From Ctena decussata (taxonomy: Eukaryota > Mollusca > Bivalvia > Lucinida > Lucinidae), in contig OZ022511.1 in the NCBI GenBank assembly GCA_963989385.1, positions 24,298,503-24,362,502 of the forward strand: 64,000 nucleotides of DNA, given 5' to 3'. A program made the translations under genes and the position numbers. Position 1 is the first letter of the stretch, and each line of letters starts with the position of its first letter. The notes beneath the pieces were generated by a model. That model was not told the origin of the DNA. It did no database searches and saw only the letters and a program-made list of their open reading frames with translations. This document shows positions 45,040-54,299 of this stretch, piece by piece.

Positions 45040-45690
45040 GAATCAGATCCCAAACCCCATCCCCAACACCAAAGGGAAAGACTAACAAAGACATCCCAAC
45101 AAACAATAAATTACAAGTGATAAGCCGAGTCAGCAGCTCTTTCCAAAATAGGTGGCAACTCAGCTATTTTTATTGAACTAAATAATTTAGACCAACAGAA
45201 GGGTTACAACAGACTAAGCAAATTATAACATTTATTTTTACCTATTTTCTATTTTTATTATAGAAGGGTTAAAATGAGAACACAATAAATTAAACAGCAC
45301 CGAACATAAAACAAATGCATCCGCAAAGAAAGTACCGCCTTGGGACGGTCAGTAATAACTACTGGGGGGTTTAAACCGGTTTTACTGGGCCCAAACCTTC
45401 ACCCTCACCCTCCGCCGCGGTGCACACAATTAGTTGGTAGTTCGGTTCGTATGGAGGTCCCCTAACTCATCAAAGAGTCGTCACGGTCAACAATTAAAAT
45501 CAAGAAAAGACCGTGATGAAGCAAGGATGAGGACTCGACAGCCAAAACGTGTTGAGACACCTGGAGATCCATGTGGCGTCAGCAACACCACTGGAGCACT
45601 GGAGCAAAAGAAGACTACCAGTTGAACCCCGGTGGGCCAAGAAACAGACAAACATCCGGCCCCAACCAACTAATATATAGCTTTATGTAG
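45040..45690 (+). repeat. R5 element
   Basis: AATCAGATCCCAAACCCCAT, AGTACCGCCTTGGGACGGTC, AGTAATAACTACTGGGGGG, AAACCGGTTTTACTGGGCCC, GAGGACTCGACAGCCAAAAC and TGAGACACCTGGAGATCCAT follow the same order as 60920-61520. The arginine-rich ORFs at 45434-45669 on both strands are inside the repeat. Origin unknown. Confidence 0.65.
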
Positions 45691-45811
45691 GGGCTATCAT
45701 AGAGTCTGAACCCCGACCCACCGGCGTGCAATTAAAGAGGACAGCAAAGTTGTCAACCGTGATTGGGGTAACCACTAAGCATGCAGACTGTCGCATTACA
45801 TCTATGTTATA

Positions 45812-46279
45812 GCCAATGCTCAAGTCTGCATTCTTAGGAAACAAGGATTTAAAGTATCTCAAATAATGGAAGAGAGTCTGAAATACAAGAACGAGGTTGT
45901 AAAATGGGCTGTTAAGTTATGGTTAGAACTGGGTGGTGAAATGGACTGTTCATTGTTAAACCAGAGAGTTTTTTAACAAGGAAACATGAAGTGGCAGGCC
46001 AACAAAAATACTTTAAAAAATCATTAAAAAATTGGAAAGGGTAAAGTACTGAATAACATTTTGTCCTTTGCCCTTACGTGTCCTACAAATTTTCCTTACA
46101 GCTGAATGACTTCAATACTTTGACATTTTCTGTTTCATTTTTAATGAATTTCAGCTAACTTTGTGTTGCCCTACAACTATCCTGTTAAGCTCTTCATTTT
46201 CACTACAAATAGACCATTTCATCAGCTAGTTCTTTGAATTTTTCAGACTATTCATTATTTGAGATAGTGCAAACATTTT
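45812..46279 (+). mobile_element. Mariner-derived element, left part (interrupted)
   Basis: From 45821 the sequence follows the intact copy at 57055-58061: first a frame carrying RKQGF and SQIMEESL (a helix-turn-helix-like segment of mariner transposases), ending at TAA 45974-45976. Then comes the shared non-coding middle (TCCTTTGCCCTTACGTGTCC, TTACAGCTGAATGACTTCAA, TTCACTACAAATAGACC). The 5' TIR and the first ~265 bp are missing, replaced by sequence next to R5. It is broken at 46280 by an R3 element and resumes at 46633. Confidence 0.75.
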
Positions 46280-46632
46280 TATCATATGACGTCGCATCTG
46301 AGAGTGTAATAAAGTCATGGATTAAAAACGATGATCCACTAGTGGATTAAATATGCAAATTACGTCGTTATGTTATGCGTTGACGTCCATACAACGTCGC
46401 GTTTTCTAAAGGCGAAATCGTGACGTTTTAGTGCAAACATTTGCTAATAAAATGCGATTTTAGTGTTATTTGATAAATAGAATCTTGCATTCGTGCTCCT
46501 GTATTATTGAATTTATTAAACTCGTTGGGGAAAACCGATAAGATGCTCGGCAGAGAGCCGAGCATCTTATCGTTTTCCCCAACGAGTTTAATAAAATCAA
46601 TAATACATGAGCACTCATGTAAGATCCTCTAT
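46280..46632 (+). mobile_element. R3 MITE-like element, copy 2, nested
   Basis: TATCATATGACGTCGC to AAGATCCTCTAT, 353 bp. Its foldback is the best of the three: GATAAGATGCTCGGC meets GCCGAGCATCTTATC around AGA. It sits inside the mariner-derived element, so it is the younger insertion. No clear target duplication beyond short A/T words. Confidence 0.85.
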
Positions 46633-46907
46633 CTCTCCTTAGAATGTGAGCATTGGAACACATTGAAACTTAGTTTATTTCACCTGGGCCCAATTTGCTG
46701 TTACAGCAGTGCGGAAAACAGGAATTGATGTCATGAATATAAGTTAAAATATTATTTCGCCATTTCCTGTAAGAAGCGCCAACTTGTTGTAGAACATCAG
46801 TAATGCAAAGTGGTATCAAATTCCTACAACGACTCAAAAGTTTAAAACGATTCGTTGAAAGCAATTAAAAAAAAAGGACCAAATTTTTAGTCACCCTTTG
46901 CACGTAT
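46633..46907 (+). mobile_element. Mariner-derived element, right part
   Basis: CCTTAGAATGTGAGCATTGG, TTCCTGTAAGAAGCGCCAAC, AAAACGATTCGTTGAAAGCA and a decayed end AAAAAAGGACC...GTCACCCTTTGCA parallel 57775-58061. The right TIR is eroded. Confidence 0.75.
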
Positions 46908-46911
46908 CGAA

Positions 46912-47130
46912 TTAGGGTCAAGTCAGGTAAATTCGGACAGCAGGTAAATTCGGACATACCATTGCAAACAGTGAAAATCCAGATGAGACGGCTCAAAATG
47001 AGCCGTCTCATCAGGATTTTCACGGTTTGCCCAGTTAATTTTGTTTGAATTCCAAACAACTGACATATAAAGGAAACAATGTCACTGTCCGAACTTACCT
47101 GCTGTCCGAAATTAGCTGACTTGACCCTAA
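46912..47130. mobile_element. 219-bp TIR element with doubled end motif
   Basis: TTAGGGTCAAGTCAG opens and CTGACTTGACCCTAA closes. Each ~45-bp arm holds the word CAGGTAAATTCGGACA twice with a 17-bp period (46924 and 46941 on the left; complements at 47086 and 47103 on the right). The centre is an R2-like stem GATGAGACGGCTC-aaaat-GAGCCGTCTCATC. No ORF. The TTA/TAA ends recall PIF/Harbinger targets but no duplication can be shown. Confidence 0.8.
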
Positions 47131-47284
47131 CAGTTAACTTTACTGAAATTGACTAAAAGTGTTCATATTCTCGTGGAGGAATACTGTAAATAAATCAATA
47201 GTCGCCAGAGTTTCAGTTTTGCGAATATTCGCAAATTTACCGGGTCGCAAAAATATGAGTAAAATAGAGCCCTTAACGGAAATT

Positions 47285-47445
47285 GTGTAGTGGATGTGGA
47301 ATACCAATCCAGGGGTCGCAAGGTCGATCCCGCGCCTCTGGTCTTTCGGATGAGACTCTAAACCGAATTCCCGTCTCTGTATGATCTAGTAATTGGTGGG
47401 ACGTTAAATCCAAGTTCACTAACTCTCCCCAACGGAAATTGCCGA
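47285..47445 (+). mobile_element. tRNA-derived SINE
   Basis: B-box-like AAGGTCGATCCCGCGCC (about 47320-47336), then CTCTGGTCTTTCGGATGAGA, CGTTAAATCCAAGTTCACTA and CTCTCCCCAACGGAAATT, a SINE body type I associate with bivalves. The A box is weak (TGTAGTGGATGTGG). Confidence 0.6.
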
Positions 47446-47449
47446 TTAA

Positions 47450-48345
47450 CATGTAAACTTGCTTGTCAATTGAAGAGCTTGCCATAATCCTAAACTAAAC
47501 ATTCACGAAATAAAGAATACGCGAACATAAAGTGATTTACAGTAGTATATCAATGGTGCAATCTGGTTTGATCATATGGATTTGCTGAAAAATTATGTAA
47601 GGAGCCTCGTACTTTGTAAAAATACTTAGTCATATAGCTAACTTCCCATACTTTTACTTCCAATTGTTCAAGGCGGTTCTTCTGTTGACGTTTCTCTTAG
47701 TTACTGAAAATTTGTCGATCCCTTTGGTGCTTTCTGCTCCTCATTTATTTTGCGTTTGGTATCTTTGATGTGTTATACCTGTGGTTAACGCATTATCTGT
47801 ATTTATACCCGATAACTCAGTTGCAGGTAATAAAACCAGTGGACACATTTTGAAGCAACATTGGATCAACGTTGAGTCAATGTCATGCTTGCTCGAACTT
47901 TTTGCAGATGTTGAGAGTTTCCTTCCTGAAACTGCAGTGGTCTTTAAAGATAAACTTCCTCGCCAAGTTAATATTTCTTGAAAAAAAATCTCTTTGTAGT
48001 TTAGTAAAGGAGTTAGTCTTTAAGTCATGAAATTATTATTACAATACAGATTTCCTGTCAAGATAACTGATCCAACAGCTTTGGGGAGTAACCTAAGGTC
48101 AAATTGCCTCTTGCTGAAAATTTAATTGATACCAGATGCATTCAGATAAAGAATTTATTTCCACAGTGACTGTCTGAATATTTCAGTTTTAGGAATGAAT
48201 ATGGAAGGCTACTCAGTGTGTTTTAATAGATCTGATAGAAATGTTAGCATACTAGTGTGGACTTCATTCAAACATTTTCACAAAGGAAAAGACTTAGTGA
48301 TGTCTATATTGTTTTACTGTGAATGTTTTTAAATGCACCAATTAA
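47450..48345. other. Spacer, with one R6-like scrap
   Basis: AACATTGGATCAACGTTGAG (about 47858-47877) is a short R6-type core without its ends. Nothing else recognised. Confidence 0.4.
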
Positions 48346-48347
48346 AA

Positions 48348-48584
48348 AGAGCCATGACATGACAAAACTAACTAAGCGGCATGTGCGTCCAGTGAAGACT
48401 CAGATCAGCCTGGACATCCACCCAGCCTGATCAGCCTTCGCTGTCGGCATGGAGGTAGCTTAGACCATTGGCTACCTTTTAGTTCACAGCGAGGACTCTG
48501 ATCACCCTGGCAAATGCCCAGGCTGATCTTAGACTTTGCCTGACGCACATGCCGTTTTTGTTGGTTTTATCGTGTCGCGGCTCA
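48348..48584 (+). mobile_element. R1 palindromic element, copy 12
   Basis: Left end decayed (GAGCCATGACATGACAAAAC), right end TATCGTGTCGCGGCTCA. Plus polarity (GTCGGCATGGAGGTAGCTTA on the left). Confidence 0.8.
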
Positions 48585-48654
48585 TTAATAGTTGAGTAGC
48601 ATCATGACAAAAACTGTGAAAATTGTATGAGTACCCAGCTAAGACTCCAGTCAG

Positions 48655-48705
48655 CCCGGGTGTGGCCTGAGTTTTATATGCAATAAAATTATTTTCTGTT
48701 CTGTT
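48655..48705 (+). mobile_element. Retroelement 3' tail
   Basis: CGGGTGTGGCCTGAGTTTTA, CAATAAAATTATTTTCTGTTCTGTT; pairs with 37437-37497. Confidence 0.5.
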
Positions 48706-48709
48706 CAGT

Positions 48710-49700
48710 GTCAGACCAGAGCACCAGTCTACAATAGTTTAGATCAACCACTGATGGCAGTGTTAAGTGTTAATAATGACATTTGGAATTTCCTTATTAA
48801 CTAAGTTTTATACCAAAAAACCAAGCTGCTATTATTATGAAATTATTTAATATTGTTAAATGTTTTGGCGCACAGAAATATCTCTGTCAGTTCTGGAATG
48901 ATATTTTGTTGTTTGAATACATTTTGATGTGCTTTTGTTACGCAAGTTTCTAATAGGCTTTACATTGCAGACAAATATAGCAGAACAAATTATGTTTCTT
49001 GGCAAGCGGATTAAGCAACACAAAAGGTAACGACCCAAAACATTTGGACAGAAGCGTTTCAGCTAACATGGTAGACCCAAACCAAACTGCTTCTATAGAA
49101 TAGTCGTAATCCGTAGGCTAAGCTCCGCATATCGCGGGTTAAACCTACCCAGCTTGGCATAATTTTGGCATAAATACAAAAATTTATGAATGTGTTACAA
49201 TATTTAGGACAAGTATGACGAAAGAGTATTTCAATCTATTCCTGAAGAGCATTTAGAGTCCTTTACTGACAAGGTGGAAGCCAAAATCGCATGCAATCTG
49301 TCATGATATACTGTTTTAGCAGTTTCAGCGAGTCGGTTTGTTTTTGTTTTGTCTAACCCGTTGCAAGTATCTAATCGTAGCTATATATTTTTTTATTATT
49401 TTTACATGACTGCCTGGAAGTGACTGAACGTGCTTTAGCAAACCATTTAAATTGTTATTGTCTTGCAGATTTTTATTCCTAAGCATTGCTATTTGAATTT
49501 ATGGAGTTTATAACTTAACCGTTGCTGACATGTATACCGGCACTGCAAAAGCACAATATGTTTGCAAGACTAAGTGTAGCTTCAAATCTTCTATCGTAGT
49601 TTTCTTTTTAATTTTCAAACCCTAGTTTCGAAATATTTACCTCCTAAAATTAACGGTTTTACGGACCAAACAGCTAACTTAATGTCTCAAACCACTGCAG
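48710..49700. other. Spacer, nothing recognised
   Basis: A weak B-box-like GCGGGTTAAACC near 49134 lacks a matching A box. No ORF recognised. Confidence 0.4.
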
Positions 49701-49704
49701 AAGC

Positions 49705-49860
49705 AGAGGGCGAGGTTTTAAGCCCAGTAAAACATGTTCAAGCCCCCCCCCCCCCCCAGTAACCTTTTGCTGACCGTTCCAAGGCGGTACCCCTGTTGCG
49801 GTTCCTTGATGTTATATTGTGCTGTGTCCGCTTGTCTATCGTTGGTTTGGTTGGTTGACT
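49705..49860 (-). repeat. R5 fragment with poly-C run
   Basis: GAGGTTTTAAGCCCAGTAAAA, a run of 15 C (49743-49757), then GACCGTTCCAAGGCGGTACC, the complement of the R5 GGTACC..CTTGGAACGGTC section. Confidence 0.6.
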
Positions 49861-49915
49861 TGATGCTTAACGGCCATGGTAAACAACTATGGTCATGTAG
49901 GGATGGTCAGTTAAC

Positions 49916-50110
49916 CTAACCACACTATTCCTGGGCAGGCTTAGACCTCCTAAGCGGTTAACCAGTACTAAGTGCACATACTTTCGCCAGTAGCTGACAA
50001 CTGCCCTTCTTGAATCAGTGGAAGGAGAAACGAAAGTATGTGGCCAGACCGGGATTCGAACCCAGGACCTCTGATCATTGCCCATCTTATTACTTTAACT
50101 ATTAAATTCC
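49916..50110 (-). mobile_element. tRNA-derived SINE, minus strand
   Basis: On the minus strand GATCAGAGGTCCTGGGTTCG then AATCCCGGTC forms a near-perfect T-arm/B box (plus-strand 50049-50078). Downstream on that strand come CACATACTTTCGTTTCTCC and GCAGTTGTCAGCTACTGGCG. No closed acceptor stem, so not a functional tRNA. Confidence 0.65.
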
Positions 50111-50230
50111 CACTAGACGTCAAATCCAGGCATTTGATTGATTTATTACCATTTTATGTGACCTGTACACGCGGGTTCGGATAGGGATGACTTCGGCCAG
50201 CCTGCATATCTTCTTTACCAACAACAACAA

Positions 50231-51860
50231 GAGGGCCATGAGGCCCTGAATCGCTCACCTGTGTATGGTGGCCATGTAGGTCATGTGACCTAGACCACTT
50301 GATAAATTTTCGTATTATCAGCCCCTGGAGGCTGTGTATGATATTTGGTTATAATTGGTCCTGTGGCTTTTGAGGAGACGTCTTAAATTGTCAAAATATA
50401 AGAGATATGGGTCAGAGGTCAAAGGATGACCTTGACCTCTTGTACCCGCAAATCTTCCATGTACTAACTAAGACGACTGTATATAGCAATTTTTAGGCCA
50501 AAATCTTCTAAACTTGCCATGAACTCTTATGTTCTACCATTTTCCCATACTTGACATTGCCTTGTAAAAGGTCAAGTCAGCCCAAGGTCATCATTTGAAC
50601 AATCTTGATAGTACTCAAGTACCTGATGCTATATACCAAGTTTCAAGGCCATCGATCACTTGGTTCTTGAAAAGGAGATTTGTAAAGGTTTTTGCCATAT
50701 ATGGGCATGGCGGCCATGTTGGTCAATGACCAAGACTGAACAAATTTTCTTTCCCTCAGCCCCTAGAGGCTCTGTATGAAATTTGGTTACAATTGGCCCA
50801 GTGGCTTTTGAGCAGATGTGTGAAATTGTCACAATATGAGAGACCAGGGTCTAAGGTCAAACAATGACCTTGACCTCTTGTACATATAAATTTTCATGTA
50901 CTCATTTAGATGACTGTATATGCCAATTTTCAGGTTTAAATCTTCAACAGTTTCCAAGAAATCTTATGTTCTAGCATTTTCCAATATAAAAGCTAAAAAA
51001 GCAAATTTTACCTTACCGTAAAAAAGGTCAAGGTCAACCCAAGGTCATAATTTGAACAATCTTGGTAGTACTCGCGTACCTGATGCTACATACCAAGTTT
51101 CAAGGCCATTGGCCTATTGGTTCTGGAGAAGAAGATTTTTAAAGGTTTTTACCATATATGGGCATGGCGGCCATGTTGGTCATGTGACCCAGTCCGTTTG
51201 AACAAATTTTCTTTCCCCTGCCCCCTAGAGGCTCTGTATGAAATTTGGTTACAATTGGCCTAATGGCTTTTAAGGAGACATGTGAAATTGTCAAAATATG
51301 AGACCAGGGTCAAAGGTCAAACAATGACCTTGACCTCTTGTACGCATTAATTTTCATGTACTCATTCAGATGACTGTATATACCAATTTTCAGGTCTAAA
51401 TCTTCAACAGTTTCCAAGAAATCTTATGTTCTAGCATTTTCCCATATAAAAGCTACAGAATGCAAATTTGACCTTACCGTAAAAAAGGTCAAGGTCAACC
51501 CAAGGTCATAATTTGAACAATCTTGGTAGTACTCGCGTACCCAATGCTACATACCAAGTTTCAAGGCCATCGGCCTATTGGTTCTGGAGAAGAAGATTTT
51601 TCTAGGTTTTTACCATATATGGGCGTGGCGGCCATGTTGGTCATGTGACCAGGACCGTTTGAACAACTTTTCGTTCCTAAGTCCCCTAGAGGCTACATAT
51701 GAAATTTGGTTACAATTGGCCCAGTGGTTTCAGAGGAGAAGTCGTTTGAAATTGTTGACGGACGGACGGACGGACGGACGACGGACGGACGACGGACGAC
51801 GGACGCCGGAGCCTTACCATCCTATAAGCTCCCCCGGAGCCGCTGGCTCAGGTGAGCTAA
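50231..51860 (+). mobile_element. Pearl-like element, three ~450-bp repeats
   Basis: Starts with a small hairpin GAGGGCCATGAGGCCCT and GCTCACCTG (50253-50261); ends CAGGTGAGC (51849-51857). Between are three tandem units opening at GGYGGCCATG (about 50267, 50709, 51166) and a fourth part-unit (51627). Shared unit words are CCTTGACCTCTTGTAC, CATACCAAGTTTCAAGGCC and GAAATTTGGTTACAATTGG. An interrupted (GGAC)n tract (about 51757-51806) precedes the right end. This matches the design at 29128-29953 with a longer unit. No coding capacity. Confidence 0.75.
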
Positions 51861-51934
51861 ATATTTGACCCTGAAGAATCGCTCCGCAAATAGAGCTCAA
51901 CCTGATAAGACTGCGCGGACGCAAAAGACTGACC

Positions 51935-52085
51935 TGTTTCTTCAGGAGCGAATTCTTTCCTGTAAGAGTTGACCGCACTTTGAAAGGGCTTCGTTGGCCA
52001 GACAAGGAAACAGGAAGTCACAAAAGTTGTTCCCCATTGTAAGAGCAGTTGCAAAACATTGATGTGCACCCATAACCTTAAAATC
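51935..52085 (-). repeat. R4 repeat copy
   Basis: CAGGAGCGAATTCTTTCCTG, AAGAGTTGACCGCACTTTGA, AACAGGAAGTCACAAAAGTT, GTTCCCCATTGTAAGAGCAG and GTGCACCCATAACCTTAAAA. Confidence 0.6.
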
Positions 52086-52108
52086 TTTCCCTTCGTACCA
52101 ATGGTAGA

Positions 52109-52359
52109 ACAAGGGCGTAGCCACATATACGCAAATACGCAGATGCGTATTGAAATTTTGTCAAATTGACAAAATTTCAACACACACTTGCGTATTTTCA
52201 TGCTGAAATGTTGTTTATTCGGCATAATTTTAATACTAATCGCCACCAGACATGAAAATTTGAAAATGTCTTTAGTTAGCGGCTTAACTCCCTATTTTGC
52301 CCTTAATGAGTTTAAAACATGATTTTGCGTACTGTGTAATTGCCCTAGCTACGCCCCTG
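52109..52359. mobile_element. hAT-like MITE candidate
   Basis: Ends CAAGGGCGTAGCCAC and TAGCTACGCCCCTG are inverted; CAGGGGCGTAGC-type ends recall hAT elements (family knowledge). Inside is a perfect stem TTGAAATTTTGTCAA-a-TTGACAAAATTTCAA (about 52149-52179). The flanks TGGTAGAA and TAAAGAAC do not form a clean 8-bp duplication. Confidence 0.6.
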
Positions 52360-52364
52360 TAAAG

Positions 52365-53080
52365 AACATGACCTACGATTGTGGCACATCCTGAGCATTG
52401 TAATCAGAATAAAGCAAAATAACAGAAGATTTTTTACAGTTGCTTTTTTTATTTTCCCAAAATGTGTTACCAATTATAGGTCGGTCGCGCTAATGTGGCA
52501 ATGTTTTGTTTACATTTTTAATGTCAACAGTACCTGTACTATCATTACGGTGCAGTTCATGTAACTTCTTGATCTATGGTTATAATGGCACATTACGGTT
52601 AACTGGCAGTTCTAATTTATCTAAATGACACTTTTTGAAAGCTTAAAGACAGGAACTGTCTCTAGTTTAAGAATATCATTGATAACAAAATTAATAGTAA
52701 CAAAACTATTCAAATTTATTCTTTCATTCCGTGAGTTGGATAAGCTGAACTCTGCTCTATAGCCAATCAGTCACCAAATCAAAATAAACACAAAACAATA
52801 ACATTGCCAACTTATCGCGTCCGGACTATAGTTCTTCAAAGAGTTAATAACCAGTTTCATTAGCTCCTTGGTCTTCATTTATGCCTATGGATTTCACTGT
52901 AAATATAAACAATCTAACAGGTACTGTCGCCCAAAGATAATTTGCTTCCCGCGCAAATAGTCTAGCATGCCCATTTAAGGATAACAGGTAAAACAGGTAG
53001 TGAGTAGCCTCGGGCAATTATCCTCAGCTTTTGCAATACTTCCATGAGTATATTTCTTAATATTTCATAATTTAAACAGT
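52365..53080. other. Spacer, nothing recognised
   Basis: No ORF or repeat recognised beyond a lone AAAGACAGGA word near 52646. Confidence 0.4.
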
Positions 53081-53082
53081 TG

Positions 53083-53165
53083 GTACGTGGTCGAGTGGGT
53101 TAATGGCAGTAGTAGCGAATTCTTTTGACAATAAAGCAGTTTAGTGCGAGTTCGAAACTCAGGCA
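53083..53165 (+). mobile_element. tRNA-like SINE head or tRNA pseudogene
   Basis: A-box-like GTGGTCGAGTGGGTTAATGG and B-box-like GCGAGTTCGAAACTC, about 30 bp apart. No acceptor-stem closure. A T-rich tract follows (53168-53285). Confidence 0.55.
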
Positions 53166-53344
53166 GTGAAATTTTTTTTCAAAGACTTTTTCTCAAGAAT
53201 TCTTACTTCCTTCGTATTCAATATTGTTACGCTGTTATTTTTATTCTTGTTCATTTTTTTTTTATTTTTTTATTTTTTTTTTTGTTTTGTATTATCATTT
53301 GTTTCTTTGTCAGTTTTATTTCTATCGTTACTTACTTGAATAGA

Positions 53345-53416
53345 TATAACGCGGTGGTATAATGACCGGTAAATATTCTATTCCGCGGGTGTCACTGGTT
53401 TGATCTCAAGATTCAA
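53345..53416 (+). mobile_element. tRNA-like head, degraded
   Basis: TAACGCGGTGGTATAATGAC (A-box-like) and TCACTGGTTTGATCTCA (B-box-like). Weaker than its neighbours. Confidence 0.35.
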
Positions 53417-53540
53417 TCAGACATGCCGTCACGGCATTAAGAGACATTAAAATTATTTTTCCAACTAGACAGCGTAAGCCTACTGGTATTTCGAAAGCGC
53501 CGGATTGAAATCTCAACATCATTTGCGAAAAAATAAGATT

Positions 53541-53654
53541 ACCCAGCAGCCACATCACGTTGAATTAACATTGAACTAAGGTTGAATCAACGTTGCGTCG
53601 ACGTTGAATCAACGTTGAGTAGACATTGTTTTAACGTCGTGTGCCTAATGGGTA
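53541..53654. mobile_element. R6 short palindrome-core element
   Basis: Ends ACCCAGCAGCCACA and TGTGCCTAATGGGTA are inverted. The core repeats AAGGTTGAATCAACGTTG, CGTCGACGTTGAATCAACGT and TTGAGTAGAC. Best preserved R6 copy. Confidence 0.7.
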
Positions 53655-53756
53655 GGTATTTAGCACCTAGAAAAAATAATAACCTCAAAAGCAAGAATAT
53701 CAAACAAACACACACACAAAAAAACAACAACAAAAAACAAAAAACAAAAAAAACAT

Positions 53757-53832
53757 GCACGTGTGATTCGAACCTACGACCGTAGACATACCAAGCTAGA
53801 TGATGGTAATCTGGACCACTGAGCTACTTTGA
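53757..53832 (-). mobile_element. tRNA-like SINE head or tRNA pseudogene, minus
   Basis: On the minus strand, AAAGTAGCTCAGTGGTCCAG (A box) and GTCGTAGGTTCGAATCACAC (B box), with an A-rich stretch on the 3' side (complement: poly-T). Good pol III box spacing, no acceptor closure. Confidence 0.6.
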
Positions 53833-53839
53833 TTCGTAA

Positions 53840-54240
53840 TTTATTCTGTGGCATTTTAACCATTATAATATGGTCAGGCGTCCTAACTTACTCCAGGTAA
53901 GTAGCTGTCACCCCTTTCAATGGTGCGTGCCATATTTACACCAATGTTTGTCAATAACACATTATCTTTGGGCCACTGTAGTAAAGACAAGCAGTCGAGT
54001 CTGTATTATACATGATGGCGATACATACATGATACCTTAGAGTCTCACAGCAGAATTTATCAAAAATGGGCGTGTAGCTCGTGTAGTGTGCCTAAAGTTC
54101 ATGCTATGGATTAGTAGCTGCTAGTAACTGATAAGACATCAGTAATTAGGAAAACTAAAACATCTGAATACTTTTAACTCAAAGGTAAAAGTCAGTCAAT
54201 AGTTCTGCTATTCCAAATGAAACGGGAGTACACTAATAAC
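53840..54240. other. Spacer, nothing recognised
   Basis: No ORF or repeat recognised. Confidence 0.4.
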
Positions 54241-54292
54241 TACTACGTATTTGAAGTTTTGGCTTATAAGCCAAAACTTCAAATACGTAGTA
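54241..54292. repeat. Perfect 52-bp palindrome
   Basis: TACTACGTATTTGAAGTTTT then GGCTTA is followed with no spacer by its exact complement TAAGCC, AAAACTTCAAATACGTAGTA. Outside the perfect core, TAATAAC and GTTATAA continue a loose match. Confidence 0.95.
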
Positions 54293-54299
54293 TAGTTAT

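Noticed and set aside
45434..45669. Arginine-rich ORF pair on opposite strands
   Set aside because: Lies inside an R5 repeat whose other copies do not keep the frame.
46912..46917. TTAGGG, the animal telomere word
   Set aside because: A single unit belonging to the end of a TIR element, with no tandem array.
50267..51750. Regular repeats that might suggest a CRISPR array
   Set aside because: Units are ~450 bp with no short-repeat/unique-spacer pattern, and the genome is eukaryotic.
53757..53832. Functional tRNA gene
   Set aside because: Pol III boxes are good but no acceptor stem closes, so a SINE head or pseudogene is more likely.
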